From: Euryodendron excelsum | Taxonomy: Eukaryota > Streptophyta > Magnoliopsida > Ericales > Pentaphylacaceae | Length of the DNA stretch: 64,000 nt | Assembly (NCBI GenBank): GCA_033060915.1 | Contig: CM065383.1 | Location: 17,017,501 to 17,081,500, forward strand | Direction of reading: 5' to 3' | Shown: one piece after another, positions 32,201 through 46,400 of the stretch | Position numbering within the stretch: the stretch's first letter is position 1 | Layout of the letters: each line of letters begins with the position of its first letter | Made by a program: the position numbers and the translations under genes | Notes under the pieces: generated by a model | What the model was told of the DNA's origin: nothing | The model's database searches: none | What the model saw: only the letters and a program-made list of their open reading frames with translations

Positions 32201-34915
32201 TCTCATTTAATTTCTCTTAAATTGTTTACAGGATGAAGAGAATGCTTTGCTACAGCAGGCCCTTGCTATGTCTATGGATGACCCTGCTGCTAGCGTTGCT
32301 GTGCGAGACACAGATATGTCAGAGGCAGCTGCAGATGATCAAGACTTGGCACTTGGTGAGTGTTAATGCTTGTTTGATCCTCATGTTGGTTATATACAGT
32401 TTATGATCTGTCTACATATCCAATGCCACCCAATTCGAGTTTGTAAACAAAGCTCTTTTGTCCTCGAGTCTTCAGCTGTATGGTTGAGCAATGTCCTTCC
32501 TGCAATATTGCATCAAGTTTATATCCTTGTTTGTGTTTAGGCTGTGTTTTCTTCCACCTGTACTCATTCAAGCACATGTTTCTTTCTGTGTGTTAACCTG
32601 AAGCTGAATTGGCATACGATACTTTGAGCTTCAAAAATGAGATGTTATTTCTTGTACATTTGCTTGGCATCAGCCATATGATCTGGCGAAGCATGTGTGA
32701 AGATGTAATACAGTAGATGGCAATGACTTCTCCATATTCCAGTTGTGTCTTTGGTAAAAGTTAACTTCTCCCAAGTTTCCCCTTACCAATGCCCTTTTTT
32801 TTTTTTTTTTTTTGGCTCTAATGCATGTTCATTTAAACACTCATGAGATAAACATCATAATTTCTATCAGCAATTTGCATTTGCCTATAGTTAAAAATAA
32901 AGGGGGTAAAGGGATGAAAGCTATGAAGCTATGAAAGCTCCTTACTAATAATAAGAAAGGGGGTGACAAGCTGCAGCACCAAGGAGGACTTTCTCAGATG
33001 TAATTGCTTGGTGAACTTATGCGGCACACTATTTTCCTTGTTATTGCTATTTTTTTTTTCATTAGTAGCACTGAAATTGTTCTGCTGCAATTTAAACTGT
33101 ACTCCTCAGAAGTGCTGGTAGAAAACATATATCTCTTCATTTCCAAGCGGCGTCTATCACAAAAAATGATTTCCCAACACTGAACTTTCAAAATTGTTAA
33201 GAGGCATTAATTCTTGGGAGGACTAAACTAATTTGGCATTGTCTATATCAATAGTTAACAGCTGATCAATATTAAGATTATTTTGCCTTGTATTCTGTGC
33301 TTCATATGTTTCCCTTGATGTGGCACATGCAGCTCTACAGTTGTCTGTGCAGGACAGTACAAAAGATCAAGCCGGCCAGACAGATATGAGTAAGCTGTTG
33401 GCAGACCAGTCGTTTGTGTCGTCCATCCTTGCTTCGGTATGCATAGTATACTGAAAGTTTTATGTGATTATTGCCTTCCCCTTTCTCCCACCACCAAATA
33501 TAATAAAATAAAAAGGAAAAAGAAAATGAACTCTGAAATACTAAGACAAAATTATCTGTTCTATATTTTCATTTCCTGATGGATTATTGGTTTCACAGCT
33601 TCCAGGAGTTGATCCGAATGATCCTTCAGTCAAAGATTTGCTTGCATCCATGCAAAATCAGCCTGAGGTGAGTCCAATATATCATAGGTTCAGGATATCT
33701 GAATGCTGAATGCATGTTTATTTTAAGTTTGTGCATGTTACCTCTGATTTGATTTGCTTTATTTATTTATTTATTTTTTCCCTTTAGTTTGGTGGTTCCT
33801 TTCTTGTTTTGAACATGAGTATATTGGGCTGGGGTTGGGTTTGTGAACTTAGATACTGTTGATTGCATATGATTGCCTTGTTTTCTTTGTAACAGCTTCT
33901 CTTTAGCATGCTGATATCCTTTGTCCATAATTTTTTATTGTAGTTTCATATTTCTTGTGCCATAGCAACATTTGTTCTGATTATAGCCTCTCATTGATGT
34001 CAATCACCATTATCAACTGCCTTGTGCTGTCAATTATGGCTCATTCTACTTGTTTTCGGTAAGATGGATAAGATTTGTTATAGCGAAACGGATAATATAA
34101 AGTGAAACTCAAGAAACTACCCAAGGGAAGAACAAAGTCATGGCTAAGGGCTAGCACACACCTGAAAGACAACTCCAAACCTTAGCCTACTACACAAAGA
34201 AAACCCTCTCAACCCTGGAGGCTAGGGGAACCCACATAACACCAGGACTACTAGAGAAAAAACTCTCAACCTGATAGTCTAGGCCAAAACAAAATAACAA
34301 ACCAAGCTATCTTCTCACTATGTAAGCTCATGTCCATTACTAGTCAGTTGCATGGATACTTTTTGTATCAGTGCTCAACTCAACCCCACAGAGAGAGAGA
34401 GAGAGAAGTGGGGGCAGTCTGGTTTGCTTTGTATACATTCTATATAAATGAGTTACTCGCTCTTAGGTTTGCTTTCCGTATGAGTTCTGGATACATGGGT
34501 TACTCCCCCTTTGGTGCTTTTTATATAATTTTCCACTTTATCAGAGGAGGAAGAAAAAAGAAGAAGCGCTATGGTTCAATTGGCGATGCTTTGGGTTGTG
34601 AATGTTTTGTTGCTAAATTGAACTGAGTTCATGCTTGTGAGACTAAGAACTGAGGGGGTTGTGAATGTTTTGTTGCTTCAAATTTAATGATTTGAGAAAT
34701 ATTATAGAAATCAAGCATTTCATGTATGTAATTATGTGCATGTTGCCCCTGGGGGGATTGTTTAAATTGAATTTGCATGAGAGAGCTGTTTAGTTCATAC
34801 AGATTAACCACAGCATATACTGTGAACTCCTGTGATTTCATTTTGGTGTTAATTGTTTCTGTTGTCACAGGAGAAGGATGAAGATAAGGCACCGAATGAA
34901 GAGGACAAGAAATGA
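26272..34915 (+). CDS. RPN10: 26S proteasome non-ATPase regulatory subunit 4 (RPN10), ubiquitin receptor
   Basis: Ten exons join in phase: 26272-26283, 26445-26558, 26743-26848, 27381-27495, 27582-27791, 27889-28201, 32232-32355, 33333-33436, 33599-33667 and 34871-34915. They give 403 residues, close to the plant family (Arabidopsis 386). The first 190 residues are the VWA domain ([20 protein letters not shown] at the start; [20 protein letters not shown] near residue 50) that seats the protein between proteasome base and lid. Three ubiquitin-interacting motifs follow: [12 protein letters not shown] (226-237), [12 protein letters not shown] (296-307) and [12 protein letters not shown] (328-339). 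The tail is acidic/lysine-rich. A run of nine alanines precedes the first motif. RPN10 docks ubiquitinated proteins at the proteasome. Intron 6 is 4.0 kb and holds transposon remnants. All splice sites are GT-AG; I see no damage. Confidence 0.96.
28202..32231. other. RPN10 intron 6, with MITE-like remnant
   Basis: This 4-kb intron holds no readable gene. At about 28720-28920 a stretch (acaattggatt..caagttattttcttcaagcttgt, then gtgttcaaa and repeated gacac words) resembles the inside of the MITE at 21092-21568, suggesting a degraded third member of that family. Long T and A runs occur at 28527-28548 and 31071-31092. Confidence 0.5.
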
Positions 34916-35008
34916 TGCCCGGTGCTGATGTCCAATGTCACTTGTAATTCCTGAATTTCCAAGTTTGTTTTCTGTAGCAGATGCTTTATAACTTTCAAAT
35001 TTGAAACA

Positions 35009-35033
35009 CCCCCCCCCCCCCCCCCCCCCCCCC
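35009..35033. repeat. Run of 25 C in the RPN10 3' UTR
   Basis: An uninterrupted C25 tract lies 94 bp after the RPN10 stop codon and is followed by an A-rich run. It probably lies in the transcript's 3' UTR. Confidence 0.9.
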
Positions 35034-35059
35034 ACAAACCAAAAAAAAAAAGGCTGTTA

Positions 35060-37354
35060 CCAACCTCTTTAGTACTTCTATTATTGAGAGATTTTAGCAG
35101 CTTAACTAATTCGTGGGGGCAACTTTTGGCTTGCAGGTCAGGCTGTTCTCTGTCCACTAAGATGGGAATGGTGCATGGGGATGGTTACTCTTAGTCTAGA
35201 GAGGACTGTAGAGCAAACTATCCTTGTTTACATGGGAGGGGAATTGTTAGATGTTGCTTCTCTGTTGTTTCAGTACTGAACTTTGCTTTTAATGTGATTC
35301 CACATTTCGTTTAATGGTAATTCTTTTGGGTTGTTCTTGACATTGTGCAGTGGTTACTTATTTAACTAATCTCCTATAGAATATTGGTGTTATAAATACA
35401 GATACATATATGTATAGATATATATATACACGTAGGTAGCTTGTTTAATGCCACTAGCAATTTGGTGGTCACAGTTGCCTTTTGGACACAAAACTGTGAT
35501 CCATATCTTCTGCTTGCTTGAATTGCACTGATAATATATTATTAGTGGCTTGTCATGCTCTTTAGCTGTGTTTTTATTGTGTGGGCTTGTCTATACTGGG
35601 GCATTTAATTCAAAATGCACGCTACATATATGAGAACTTTTCACTTTAGTTAAGAAATTTCAAGACTGGTGTACTCTACTGTGAATGCACCTTCATTTGG
35701 AGAGAGAATATGTATCTCTGTATGTCATGCAAGAGCAAGACTATATGAAATGAAACTTCTATTGGGTCCTTTCTAGGTGTCGGTGCCCAATGGTTAGGTT
35801 TATAGATCATTAATGTGCATATCTTTACTACCCCATCCGTCTTTTCCCATTACTGGAGCTGAAAGGGCGTGAAACCTGAAAGATAAGTTTATCAACTTGT
35901 GAAAGACTACCCCATACATAATAAAGACATTATTAATTCGGATGTTCACACCTTGAATGCAATAGAGACATTTATGTCATTTCAGCTCAACCTGCCGTAT
36001 GTGATATGAGTTGAACTATTTCCATAAAGAATAGAATATATGATTTTATTTTATTCATTTTATTAGATCTAGGTTGCCGACTAAGTTGTTAACATTTGGT
36101 ATTAGAACAGGCTTTGATATTCCCGTATGAGTTTGAGACACGAAAAATGGGTAACTTAGTCACTTAAAAAAATGCAAGGTCTATTAATCTTCTCAAACAA
36201 CTAAATCGCTAGCAAGGGAAATGGTAGGAATAGGCATTGTTAGATAGTAGTTTCTGATTTGTAGTTTATTTCCGAAGTATCAAAAAAAAAAAAAAAATAT
36301 TATCCTTCAGGTTGGCATCTTTAGAACCTTCTCATGTATTTATTTATTTCTTTTTCCTGTACAATGCTCAACTAATGTCTACTAAAATTTGTCAATTAAA
36401 AGTTTTTTTTTTTGGCCAGAAATGACAACGGAGGAGCCAAAATTACGAGACAACCTTATCTAGTTAACTACATCTTGTTTATTGATTTCTAAAAATTTTT
36501 AAAAAATTAATTAATGATTTATTTGAGCATTAAAAAAATAAAATATGAAGGAAACTTGTTTTCCTTTCCATTTATGTACAAAATTATCTTTTTCCAGTAC
36601 CACTCTCTAAAAAAGAAAAAAGAAAAAAACTCCTCTTCCAAAATTGAGAAAATACCGTAAAGAAACTTATGTGTTAAAACATGACTAATGAGTTACCAGA
36701 GTTTTTTTAATAACTTTGTATCTCATCATTATCTTGAAAATTACCATTTCTATTATTGTCACTGGTTTCATTTTTAAAATAGTCGGGGCTTTTTTTTTTT
36801 TTTTTTTTTGGTATCATTGATAATGTTTTCGAATACAAAAACAATGACAAGTTCGAAAAAGCAGAACGTCATATCGTTTTTACCATCATATGAAAAAGGT
36901 TATCAAAAATTATTTAAAATTATTTTCTTAAACAAGGAGTTATTCAAAACTAATATGTAAAAACAGTTTTCGACCAAATTACGTATGAGTTTTCATTTCT
37001 TCGACAGAAAAATAGGTGAGTCGAAAACCAAAACAAAAAGCTTTCAAACAGAGACAATGATTGGCAAAAACAACCAACGGTTCTCCAACCTGTCCAGGGT
37101 CCCCTAATTTAAAATTGTCAGATTCAGATTGCAGACAATCTTTTCCATTGAAACCCATCACCAATATTTCTCTGTCAAATCTAGTAACTTCATCGATGGA
37201 CTTTTTACCAGAAAAAATCTGTTATTTCAGTCCACTCCTACACTTGGAAAGCACTATCCCCAGGCCGGCAGCTCCATTACGAAGGAGAAACCAATGGCCG
37301 TTTGTCTGTACCCAACCGACGTCACCATTGTTGCATCACAATCTTGGACGGCTC
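35060..37354. other. RPN10 3' UTR and intergenic spacer
   Basis: After roughly 200-300 bp of probable 3' UTR this is AT-rich DNA with homopolymer runs (T at 36790-36810, A at 36282-36296). No gene or intact element recognised. Confidence 0.5.
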
Positions 37355-37360
37355 TATAAA
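37355..37360 (+). promoter_or_regulatory. TATA box of the alpha-mannosidase gene
   Basis: tataaa in the context ggctctataaattg lies 61 bp upstream of the ATG at 37416, implying a short 5' UTR of about 30 bases. Confidence 0.55.
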
Positions 37361-37415
37361 TTGCATACAAAATTCTATACGTATTGGTTACAGGAACTAG
37401 GGTCTGGGTTTGAAA

Positions 37416-40400
37416 ATGTCAGCTGTATCAGTTTCAGCCCTTCTTTGCATATGGGTTTTACTTTGTTCATATGGGGCTGTTGATGGGTATATGAAATACA
37501 ATACTGGAAGTGGCATTGTTGAAGGAAAATTGAACGTTCATTTGGTTCCCCACTCGCATGATGATGTGGGCTGGTTGAAGACGATTGATCAGTACTATGT
37601 TGGATCAAACAACAGCATACAGGTCATACATATAGAATATTGATAGGTCAAATAATCTAATTTGCTTTCTTGAGTGTGAATTTGATGGAGTTTTAGCTTA
37701 TGGGTATGTGAATTGAATGTTGTTTTTCGGTGATTTTGTGCAGGGTGCTTGTGTTGAGAATGTGCTGGACTCGGTTGTTGTGTCCTTGCGCAAAGACCCG
37801 AATAGGAAGTTTGTATTTGTTGAAATGGTAAAACCGATGAATTCAAAGATTTGATTGATAATATCTGGCATAACTCTAAACATAATTGATCTTTTAAACC
37901 GATGAATTTGAAGATTTGATTGAATATGTCTGGAAGTTAAGAGTAAATGCTGTGACGAATGGTTCTTGCCGATGACCAGATTTCAAAGATATGGTTTATG
38001 ACTTTGACTTTGTTTTGCAACTAATAGCATTATCTTTGCAACTACATTTAAGAGGTTTTTATGAGCAGAAGTTGGTGATTACCAAAAAAATGTCATTACC
38101 AAATACTGGTCTTGACAACATAGGGTATTCGGAAGGCTGAATGAAATGACCTCTATCATTATTTTGAATGAAGACTTGCACCACATTTTCACACCTTGGT
38201 AAATTGATGATTAAGGTGGTTTCAAAGGCGAGGGGGAGTCCCTTATGTGCTCTCTCTTTTAAATTTGATCCTTAAAAACATTGCAGCCCCGAATTGACTC
38301 TTATTTCTGTTGAATCTACTTCATCCTTTGTTTTTATTGAAGTTGTTTGTCTCACATCCAGAATAAATGCAGCAAAAAATGATGTGCGTATATGGCTCTT
38401 TGATATCTGCATATGTGTATAGTATTTGCTTATTCGCATGCAAACTACACATTTAAACAAATACTTGGCTACTGAATCTCTTTTTGTCTACCAGACCTAT
38501 TTAGAGCCAAATCCTCTACTAAATCTTTGACAGTCCTATTCGTTCTACATTTCTTTCTTCTTCTTCTTCACCTTTTGTTTTATCTTCTATTTTTGAACAG
38601 CCTTTATGATGTTGTTTTTGGCTGTTTTCTTCTCCCTTCGGCTTCTTAGTCTTCAATTAAATAAAATTTCCATACTGTCACATTTGTTAGTCTATGCATA
38701 TTATAAAGATAAAATTGGATACTTTGTAGGAGTGGAAATTTAGTAAATTGAGTAATTATTTAAGTAGGAAAATTAAACTATGTTATTACTTCACCCAGAA
38801 TAACTTGAACACTTGAATGTGCAATCACGTACACTTCATGCATGCAGATATGCAGAGAAATATACATACCCGTGTTAATAGATCTCTATTTTGGTCCAGT
38901 AAGCAAGCTAGAATAAATTACTTTATTCATTTAAACTCGCGATTGGATTAAGTGCTTTTTGAACAAGTTGTTGCCATGTGAATTGAACTCCTACATTTTT
39001 ATTTATGTGATTGGCCTATAACTTATTATGGTATTAAATTATTCTATTAGTAACTCATGTTGATAAGCTAAGCATGTTTTATGGTTTACATACATGATCT
39101 CACTTCTCTTTAGTGACGACATTGTCTGAAGACTGCACCAAACATTTTGTAAAAACAGAAAGAACACAATTCCTGCTAGACATGCAAACTCTCCCCAAGA
39201 TGTGATCCTGGGAACCAAAATTCTGCAATTATTAACTTCCTACCCACCACATTACAAATGGATGCGTGAAGAAGGCACCGCAAAAACTTGTAGTCCGTAG
39301 GGTTAATGGCAATATTTGTGATTGAGTTTATGTTCTTCAGAGGACTTGAGAAATTGATTTCTCACTTATAAAAAATTGATTTTACCCAGAAAAGTTAATC
39401 TCTATAAAAATATATTCCTGATAAGGACATTAATTGCAATAAATTTTCAAAAATATGTCTAATGGGTCATCTGACAATAAAAATTGAACTAGGACGCTAC
39501 AAGTCAACAATGGATTAGAAAATCTTGTGGTGCATGTGCACTTGGGTGTGAGCCAGTGCTTTGGGTTTTTTGTGCAAAAGCAAAACAGAATGTGCTCTAG
39601 AAAATTGTGCAGTATTTTTCTTTCATTGATTTGAGCATTATCATTTCTTTTCTTTATCGAGGAACTTATGATTGGCTGACAAAGGCTAATATGAACTATA
39701 GGCTTTTTTCCAAAGATGGTGGGAAGGTCAGAATGTGGAAATACAAGAAGAATTTAGAAAGCTCGTTGATGCTGGTCAATTGGAATTCATGTATGTAGTA
39801 TACCAGCAACTTGTATTCTGTTTCCTTGTCCAGGATGCTGGTATATATTAACATCAAAATGGTTCTTTGGCACAGAAATGGTGGCTGGTGTATGCACGAT
39901 GAAGCAACCTGCCATTACATAGACATGATTGACCAGACAACCCTTGGTCATCGCCTAATAAAAACCCAATTCAATATAACACCTCGTGCTGGATGGCAGA
40001 TTGATCCATTCGGGCACTCAGCTGTGCAAGGTTACCTATTCGGAGCTGAGGTACCCAAATTTTACGATGTTGAGATGACAATAATCTAGGGTGTTAAAGA
40101 TGGAGATCACAACATTCTATCACAAAAATATTTATGCTCATAAGTTTGTTTTGTCAACTCCACTGGTTGAATTGGTTTGATTGCATTGCTACTGCCACTT
40201 CTCATTCTTTCACGATTGCACAGTGCTCTGTGTTTCAGTTTCAGGACCAAACTTATTGGTATATTTTAATGAAATGTATACTGCCTGAATTTCCTTTTAT
40301 TCTGTTGCTCCTTTAGCTTGGCTTCGATTCTGTGCATTTCGCAAGGATTGATTATCAGGACAGAGCAAAGCGCAAGGAAGATAAATCTCTTGAAGTTGTA

Positions 40401-43400
40401 TGGCGCGGGTCCAAGACTTTTGGTTCCTCCTCTCAGGTCTGGAAATGCAGCTGTTTTTCTGTTCCAGATCTTTTCTTTTAAATTGTTTGCTTTCTCAATT
40501 TTTCACTTTGGTTCTTTTGCAGATCTTTGCTAATACATTTCCTGTTCATTATAGTCCTCCAACGGGGTTCCATTTTGAAGTCGATGATGATTTCATTCCT
40601 GTCCAGGTGCTATTGCTAAACAAGCATGATGCCATGAGCTCATGAAAATTTTGTTCTAGTGTTCTTTGGTGACTGTCCCTTCTTACCTGGTGCATGTTGC
40701 AACTGCAGGATAATCCTCTTCTATATGACTACAATGTTGAACAACGAGTTAATGATTTTATTAATGCTGCAATCAGTCAAGTAAACTCTAACTTCCTTAT
40801 TTTTCTAAAAAACTTTGAAGCTCGTGTTGTTTGGCTTCTAATAGGTCTGTTTAATTAGCTAGAAGGTGAAAATTCATGCATACACTGATCTATGATAGTG
40901 TGGACCCTCTACGCAGGCAAATGTGACAAGGACAAATCATATCATGTGGACAATGGGAGATGACTTCCAGTATCAATATGCTGAGTCTTGGTTCAAACAG
41001 ATGGATAAGTTCATTCACTATGTTAATAAGGTAAATTTCATTTATGCATAATATTTCAATTTTGTTGCTTGTGAGCTTAATTTTTCTATTTACATATAAC
41101 TTAGAGTGGTTGGATTCAATTTTTTTCTGTAACTCATGTAATTAAGAGGACATCAAATATATGACATAGAAGTGAGAGCCCATTTGCCTTTGGATGCATT
41201 GGCAACTTAAGTGAGGATCAAACGCTGAAGTACTAAAGACTTTGTGTGACCCAATTCATGCTGCCTAGAAAAGAGAAAAATACTAGGGTTCTTCGGACAT
41301 GATAGTGTAATGTTCTTTTGTTGTTTAAGATTAGAAATGAACTTGTATTCAGAGCTAGCTATATCACGTTCTAATTTCTGAATTTTAAGTGAATTGAAAA
41401 AAAGTCAAGCACACCATAACATTGCAAAAGTACGTTTTGTGCCATGCAAAGTCTTGTTCTCCCTTCCATGCTGAACCATGGATGAACAAATCCCTTTTAA
41501 ACTTACCATGTCAAGTATCAGTATTTGCTATAAGTTCTGGATTTTTTTTTTGGTGCCTCCAACATGTAGTTGTCTCTTAATTTTGTTTGCCTAGTCTTTT
41601 AATTTTTTAACTTTGTGTTTTTATGTCTAATAATTTGGCTGGGAGTTTCAATATTTAATATGATATTCAAGGAACAAAATTTCCATCAAATGGCCGAAAC
41701 GTTTCCATTTCCAAGAAGATTGAAACGGAACACCAATAGAATAATGAAATTCTAGTGTTTCCATTAAAGCACACTAGAACATAGCGAAATGCATCAAAAC
41801 CTAGCGCCGTGTACTGATATAATAACTTGCATTGACCAAATTTTCTTCCATATTAATAGATATTATTGTTAATGTCTTAGTAAATTTTTAGACCTTATTT
41901 TGTTGGGATCTTACACCCTTTTTTTTTTTATTGGTGTGTGAATAACTATATAAATATCAATATGTTTAATGATCAATTATTAGGCTTGCATATCTTAAGA
42001 TAAATTTCAATTTATGTCTCCAAACATTTCTACGTATTTTCAAATTCTTTCTGTTACTTCCGACATAGTTGTGAAATGTTTAAAAACTTTTCCAAAACGT
42101 TTCTATTTCCATGCTACTCGAAATAACATATCGAAACGAAATTTTAATTGAACTAACCTTCACCTTTGAGATTGTCTGAACTCCCAAGTGTACCCATCCT
42201 TTCCTTTTTAAGATTTCACATTATGGGCGTCAATTATGGCTCGTTTGCCAGTTAGGTTTTCCTATTGTTACCCCATTTTGAGGTCTCCTCGATCTGAGTC
42301 ACTTAATCCCAAAGTCATATTTCTGATTCATATGCTAAATTTATGCACTGGCTTTTGTGATGGTCAATGCTGACTTACTTCCCAAGAGGAGAAATTTTTT
42401 TATATCATGCTGTCTATATTTGGTATTCTCTTCAGAGAATCTACCTGGGGTGGGGTGGGGTTTTTTTCTTTTTTTTTTTTTTGGTGTGTGTATGTGGTTT
42501 TGGGGGGGGGGGGGGGGGGCTGGGGGTGGGGAATGGGGGGATATATTAGGTACTGGTTGTATCCACATAGCTACTCATAAGGATATCAAAATAGAAATGA
42601 ATAATTTGAGTCAAATGAACTTGTAAGACAATTTCCTTTTGCGGCTTGGTTCATTTAAGGATGAAATTTTGTAAATGAGGTTCAAATGGAATTTTTTTTT
42701 TAATTCTCTCTCTCTGTCACCATAATTTTATTTTGATGTTCTGTTTACTCGTTGTTGTTATGGATTTTAAAAGCTTTATGAATATTCTATATGTGCATTT
42801 GTAGCATACATGCTGACCTTTGTTCAGTTTGCATTATGAACTTAATTGGTATGCATATGCTTTTTTTTCCTTTCAAATAAGTAATAATCCTTGATTGCGC
42901 ATATATATATGTATATGTATATATATTATAGGTTAAAGAAAACCCACTAATTTGCTGTAAGGGTACAACCTCTGTACACAAGGTGTATACAAAATCAAGG
43001 CCCAAACCCCCGGCAAAATTGAGTTCACATATAACATTTACAAAAGAAAAGAAAGATGTGCAGTACTTCCCTTTGAGCCAAAAAAGATAGCTATGAAGGA
43101 AAGACATCTTCAACCTATGTAACCCATTGTACATAATCAAAATGCACTGATTCCTCTTTCTCCAGACGTACCATGTCAAGCATGTGGTAGCTACCTTCCA
43201 AGCTTTCCTCACCTATTGACTGGCACCACTTGCCTAACACTCATGTAACTAGTAACTGATACCCATTGTTACCAAAAAAAGAAGGGCATCCCAACATTGC
43301 TCATATTGCCAGAATTTCGCTCTCTGATTAGTGTCGATGCTGAATCTCATCCTCCCATTATTTCCATTTCCCTTTCCAGCCCCTGATGATTGCACTGGAC

Positions 43401-46400
43401 TGGTTGACTTCACCATGGAGGTGAAAACATATAACTATCATTGAAATGGATTTGTATATTTCCTGAACATAGTTTATGATTTGTAATATGATTTGACTCC
43501 TCCATAAACCATGCTCCTCCAATCCGTATCTCTGTAACCACTTCCCAACAAGGCTTGATTGAATGCCCTAAAATGCCAAACACCTAATCCTCTTACCTTA
43601 GGTGGTCCACACACACTCTCCCAATCAACTAAATGGTTACTTAAATACGTCATTCAGGCCACCCTATAAAAATTTCTTTGGAACTTCTCCAATCCATCAG
43701 CCTCCAATGCAGGAATAGTGAAAAGATCATTAATATTTACATCATTACGACTGGAGATTTGATTAAAAATTTTCCGTTACAAATCTTTCCTCATATTTAT
43801 TCAGCTCTTGGTTGAAGCTGAAATTTATGTAGGCTGAGAGTGTAGTAATATGTGCAGAAATTAAAAATTATCTCTGAGTAGGATATGTGAGTTGTAATGG
43901 TCTTTCCCACGGATAGTTGGTCTATTACTCAATGCTGAATCCCAGTATGAAATTTTATTGGTGTCACTAACCGTGGGTTTCCCACTTGGAAGGCAGAAGT
44001 GTTTTTCTTTTTTTTATATTTAATTTTTTGATATATGAATTTCTCAGATTCAGTCTGCATTAAGAGTGAGTTTGAATTTTACAGGATGGTCGCATAAATG
44101 CATTGTATTCTACCCCATCTATCTACACAGATGCAAAAAATGCGGCAAACGAATTGTGGCCACTCAAAACTGATGACTATTTTCCGTGAGCAACTTTTTT
44201 TTTTCTTGGTCTGTATATTCTTATCACCCTAATCCATGATATTGAAATTTGTCTTCTAATATTTTACAGATATGCAAGCAATACAAATGCTTATTGGACT
44301 GGATTTTTTACTAGTCGCCCTGCCTTGAAGCAATATGTTCGTATGCTGAGCGGATATTATTTGGTATGGTGTTAGAGTTTTTGTCTTGAGGGTGACATTG
44401 AGTCAGTATGAGGATCTTTTTGTGTTGTTCCCTTGATATGCTTGCTGCAGAGAACCAGCATCCTATTTACTACACCAATGAGTCTGTTGGTTCTCTATGT
44501 TTCGGGACTCCAATATATTTGGATCCTTTAATTTCCATTAAAAACATCAAGATGAGTCCCTATGGAAGTCTATCAATTGTAAAATCTATTTGTCAACTAT
44601 AAGCAAGATTTCTATTTGGCATGCTAAGTGCCAATCATGGCCACTGGATACGTGCCATGAGGAGAGAGGACAAGCTTTCATGTCATCGTGCCCTGGATGA
44701 GCTCTCTCATTCTTTTCTAGTAGTTATTTATGACTTGAGTTCAACCAGAAAGAGAATGAGTTGATATTCCCTTTGTCCCAAGTAGGCTGCACGCCAACTT
44801 GAAGTCCTGGCTGGAAGGAGATCTGCTGGTCCCAATACTTACAGTTTGGGAGATGCTTTAGGAATTGCTCAGCACCATGATGCTGTCACTGGCACTGCTA
44901 AACAACATACAACAAATGACTATGCAAAGCGCTTGGCAATTGGAGCTTCTGAGGTGAGCTGCTGACTGTTTTATGAACTTCACCTTTTTGTGTTCTCCCC
45001 CAGCCCCTTCTACTGATGCTAATAGTGAAATTATGTTTATATTTTCATATTCAATACTTTACATAGGCAGAAGCTGTTGTGAGTTCAGCTTTGTCATGCC
45101 TAGCTAACTCAACATCAAAAGACCATTGTGCCACACCCGTATTGACATTGAGCCAGGTGATTTTTGACCTATCAAGTTTATTTTTATCCTAGCATCCACA
45201 TCAAAATGCTTGAAATGTGAAGATGGAAGTATAACTATAACAGCCCTTGAATTGCAAATAAGAGCTATAGTAACCTCCTGGATATGCCATTGCTTTTATT
45301 GATAAATATATTCCTGGGTATTATGGAACAGTTATTATGTGACTCTTTATTGGAGCAGCAGGAGTAAATTAAATTATCCTTGCTAAGGCTGAAGAGTTTG
45401 TTTTCATGGTCTCTCCCAGAAATAAAATATCAGTGCTAATGCCTCATACATATGATTGCTGCATATATAATTGACATACCTCATTTATGTAAAAAAGAAA
45501 AGACCAATTGACTTGTATTGCTTTTTGAATCACATATGTCTTTGATGATGATTGAAGAGTATCCATATAACTATTAAAGTCTTGGTCAATCTTGATTCCA
45601 CTCCGCACTGAAGGCCACTAACCTAAGAATGAGATGTGATGCATTAATAGGCCAATAAATGGATGTCCTTGAGATGTTTTGGCTGAATTGGTTCCGTTTC
45701 TTGAGACTCAGGCTCTATCACTATATGGTGAGACATTTTGCTACACGTTTCTTTTTTGTGGATTTGGGACACTGAACATATCAGAGAAGAGGAAGAGGTG
45801 GTGGTTGGGACAAATCAAACCCTCCATGGGTGTGTGTATGTGTACACTAAGCCCTACTTGGCTTTGTATAAATCCCAGGTCATCTAATTTTGTGTTAGGG
45901 TAATGCTATACTACCAGAAAATTTATACAGAATTTCTGTACAAAATGATATGGTTGAATGAGAGTCTTTTACTCTAAGCCAAAACACACATCATGATGGC
46001 TCTTAATTACAAAAATGCCAATGCCACATCCTTCTGGTGAGATTTTCTGTACAAAATTTTCTGTAAGAATAGCATTCTTTTATGTTATGACCCTAATTAC
46101 ATCTTATGAACATCTTTGCCTGCATTACTTGTAAAGTTGTAGAAGTACCTCTCTCGAAATGACATGATAGGGCACACATCATACACCTTGACCTTGAAGA
46201 CCAATATGAAAACTGAACAATAACAGATCATTTAAATAATCTAAGAAATCCCCAATTTGGGTAATTGTGTAAAGTTTTCTATCAGGTCATATATGGAATA
46301 TTTAGTATCAATTATTATGTAAACTATAGTAGGCAATTGTAGTAGTGCCTCTCTTGCTTAGGTGCGAATGATCACAAGTTCGATTCCCCCCATGTGTGGT

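Noticed and set aside
42341..42626. Proline- or glycine-rich ORFs in mannosidase intron 8
   Set aside because: They translate the G18 and T homopolymers and have no other support.
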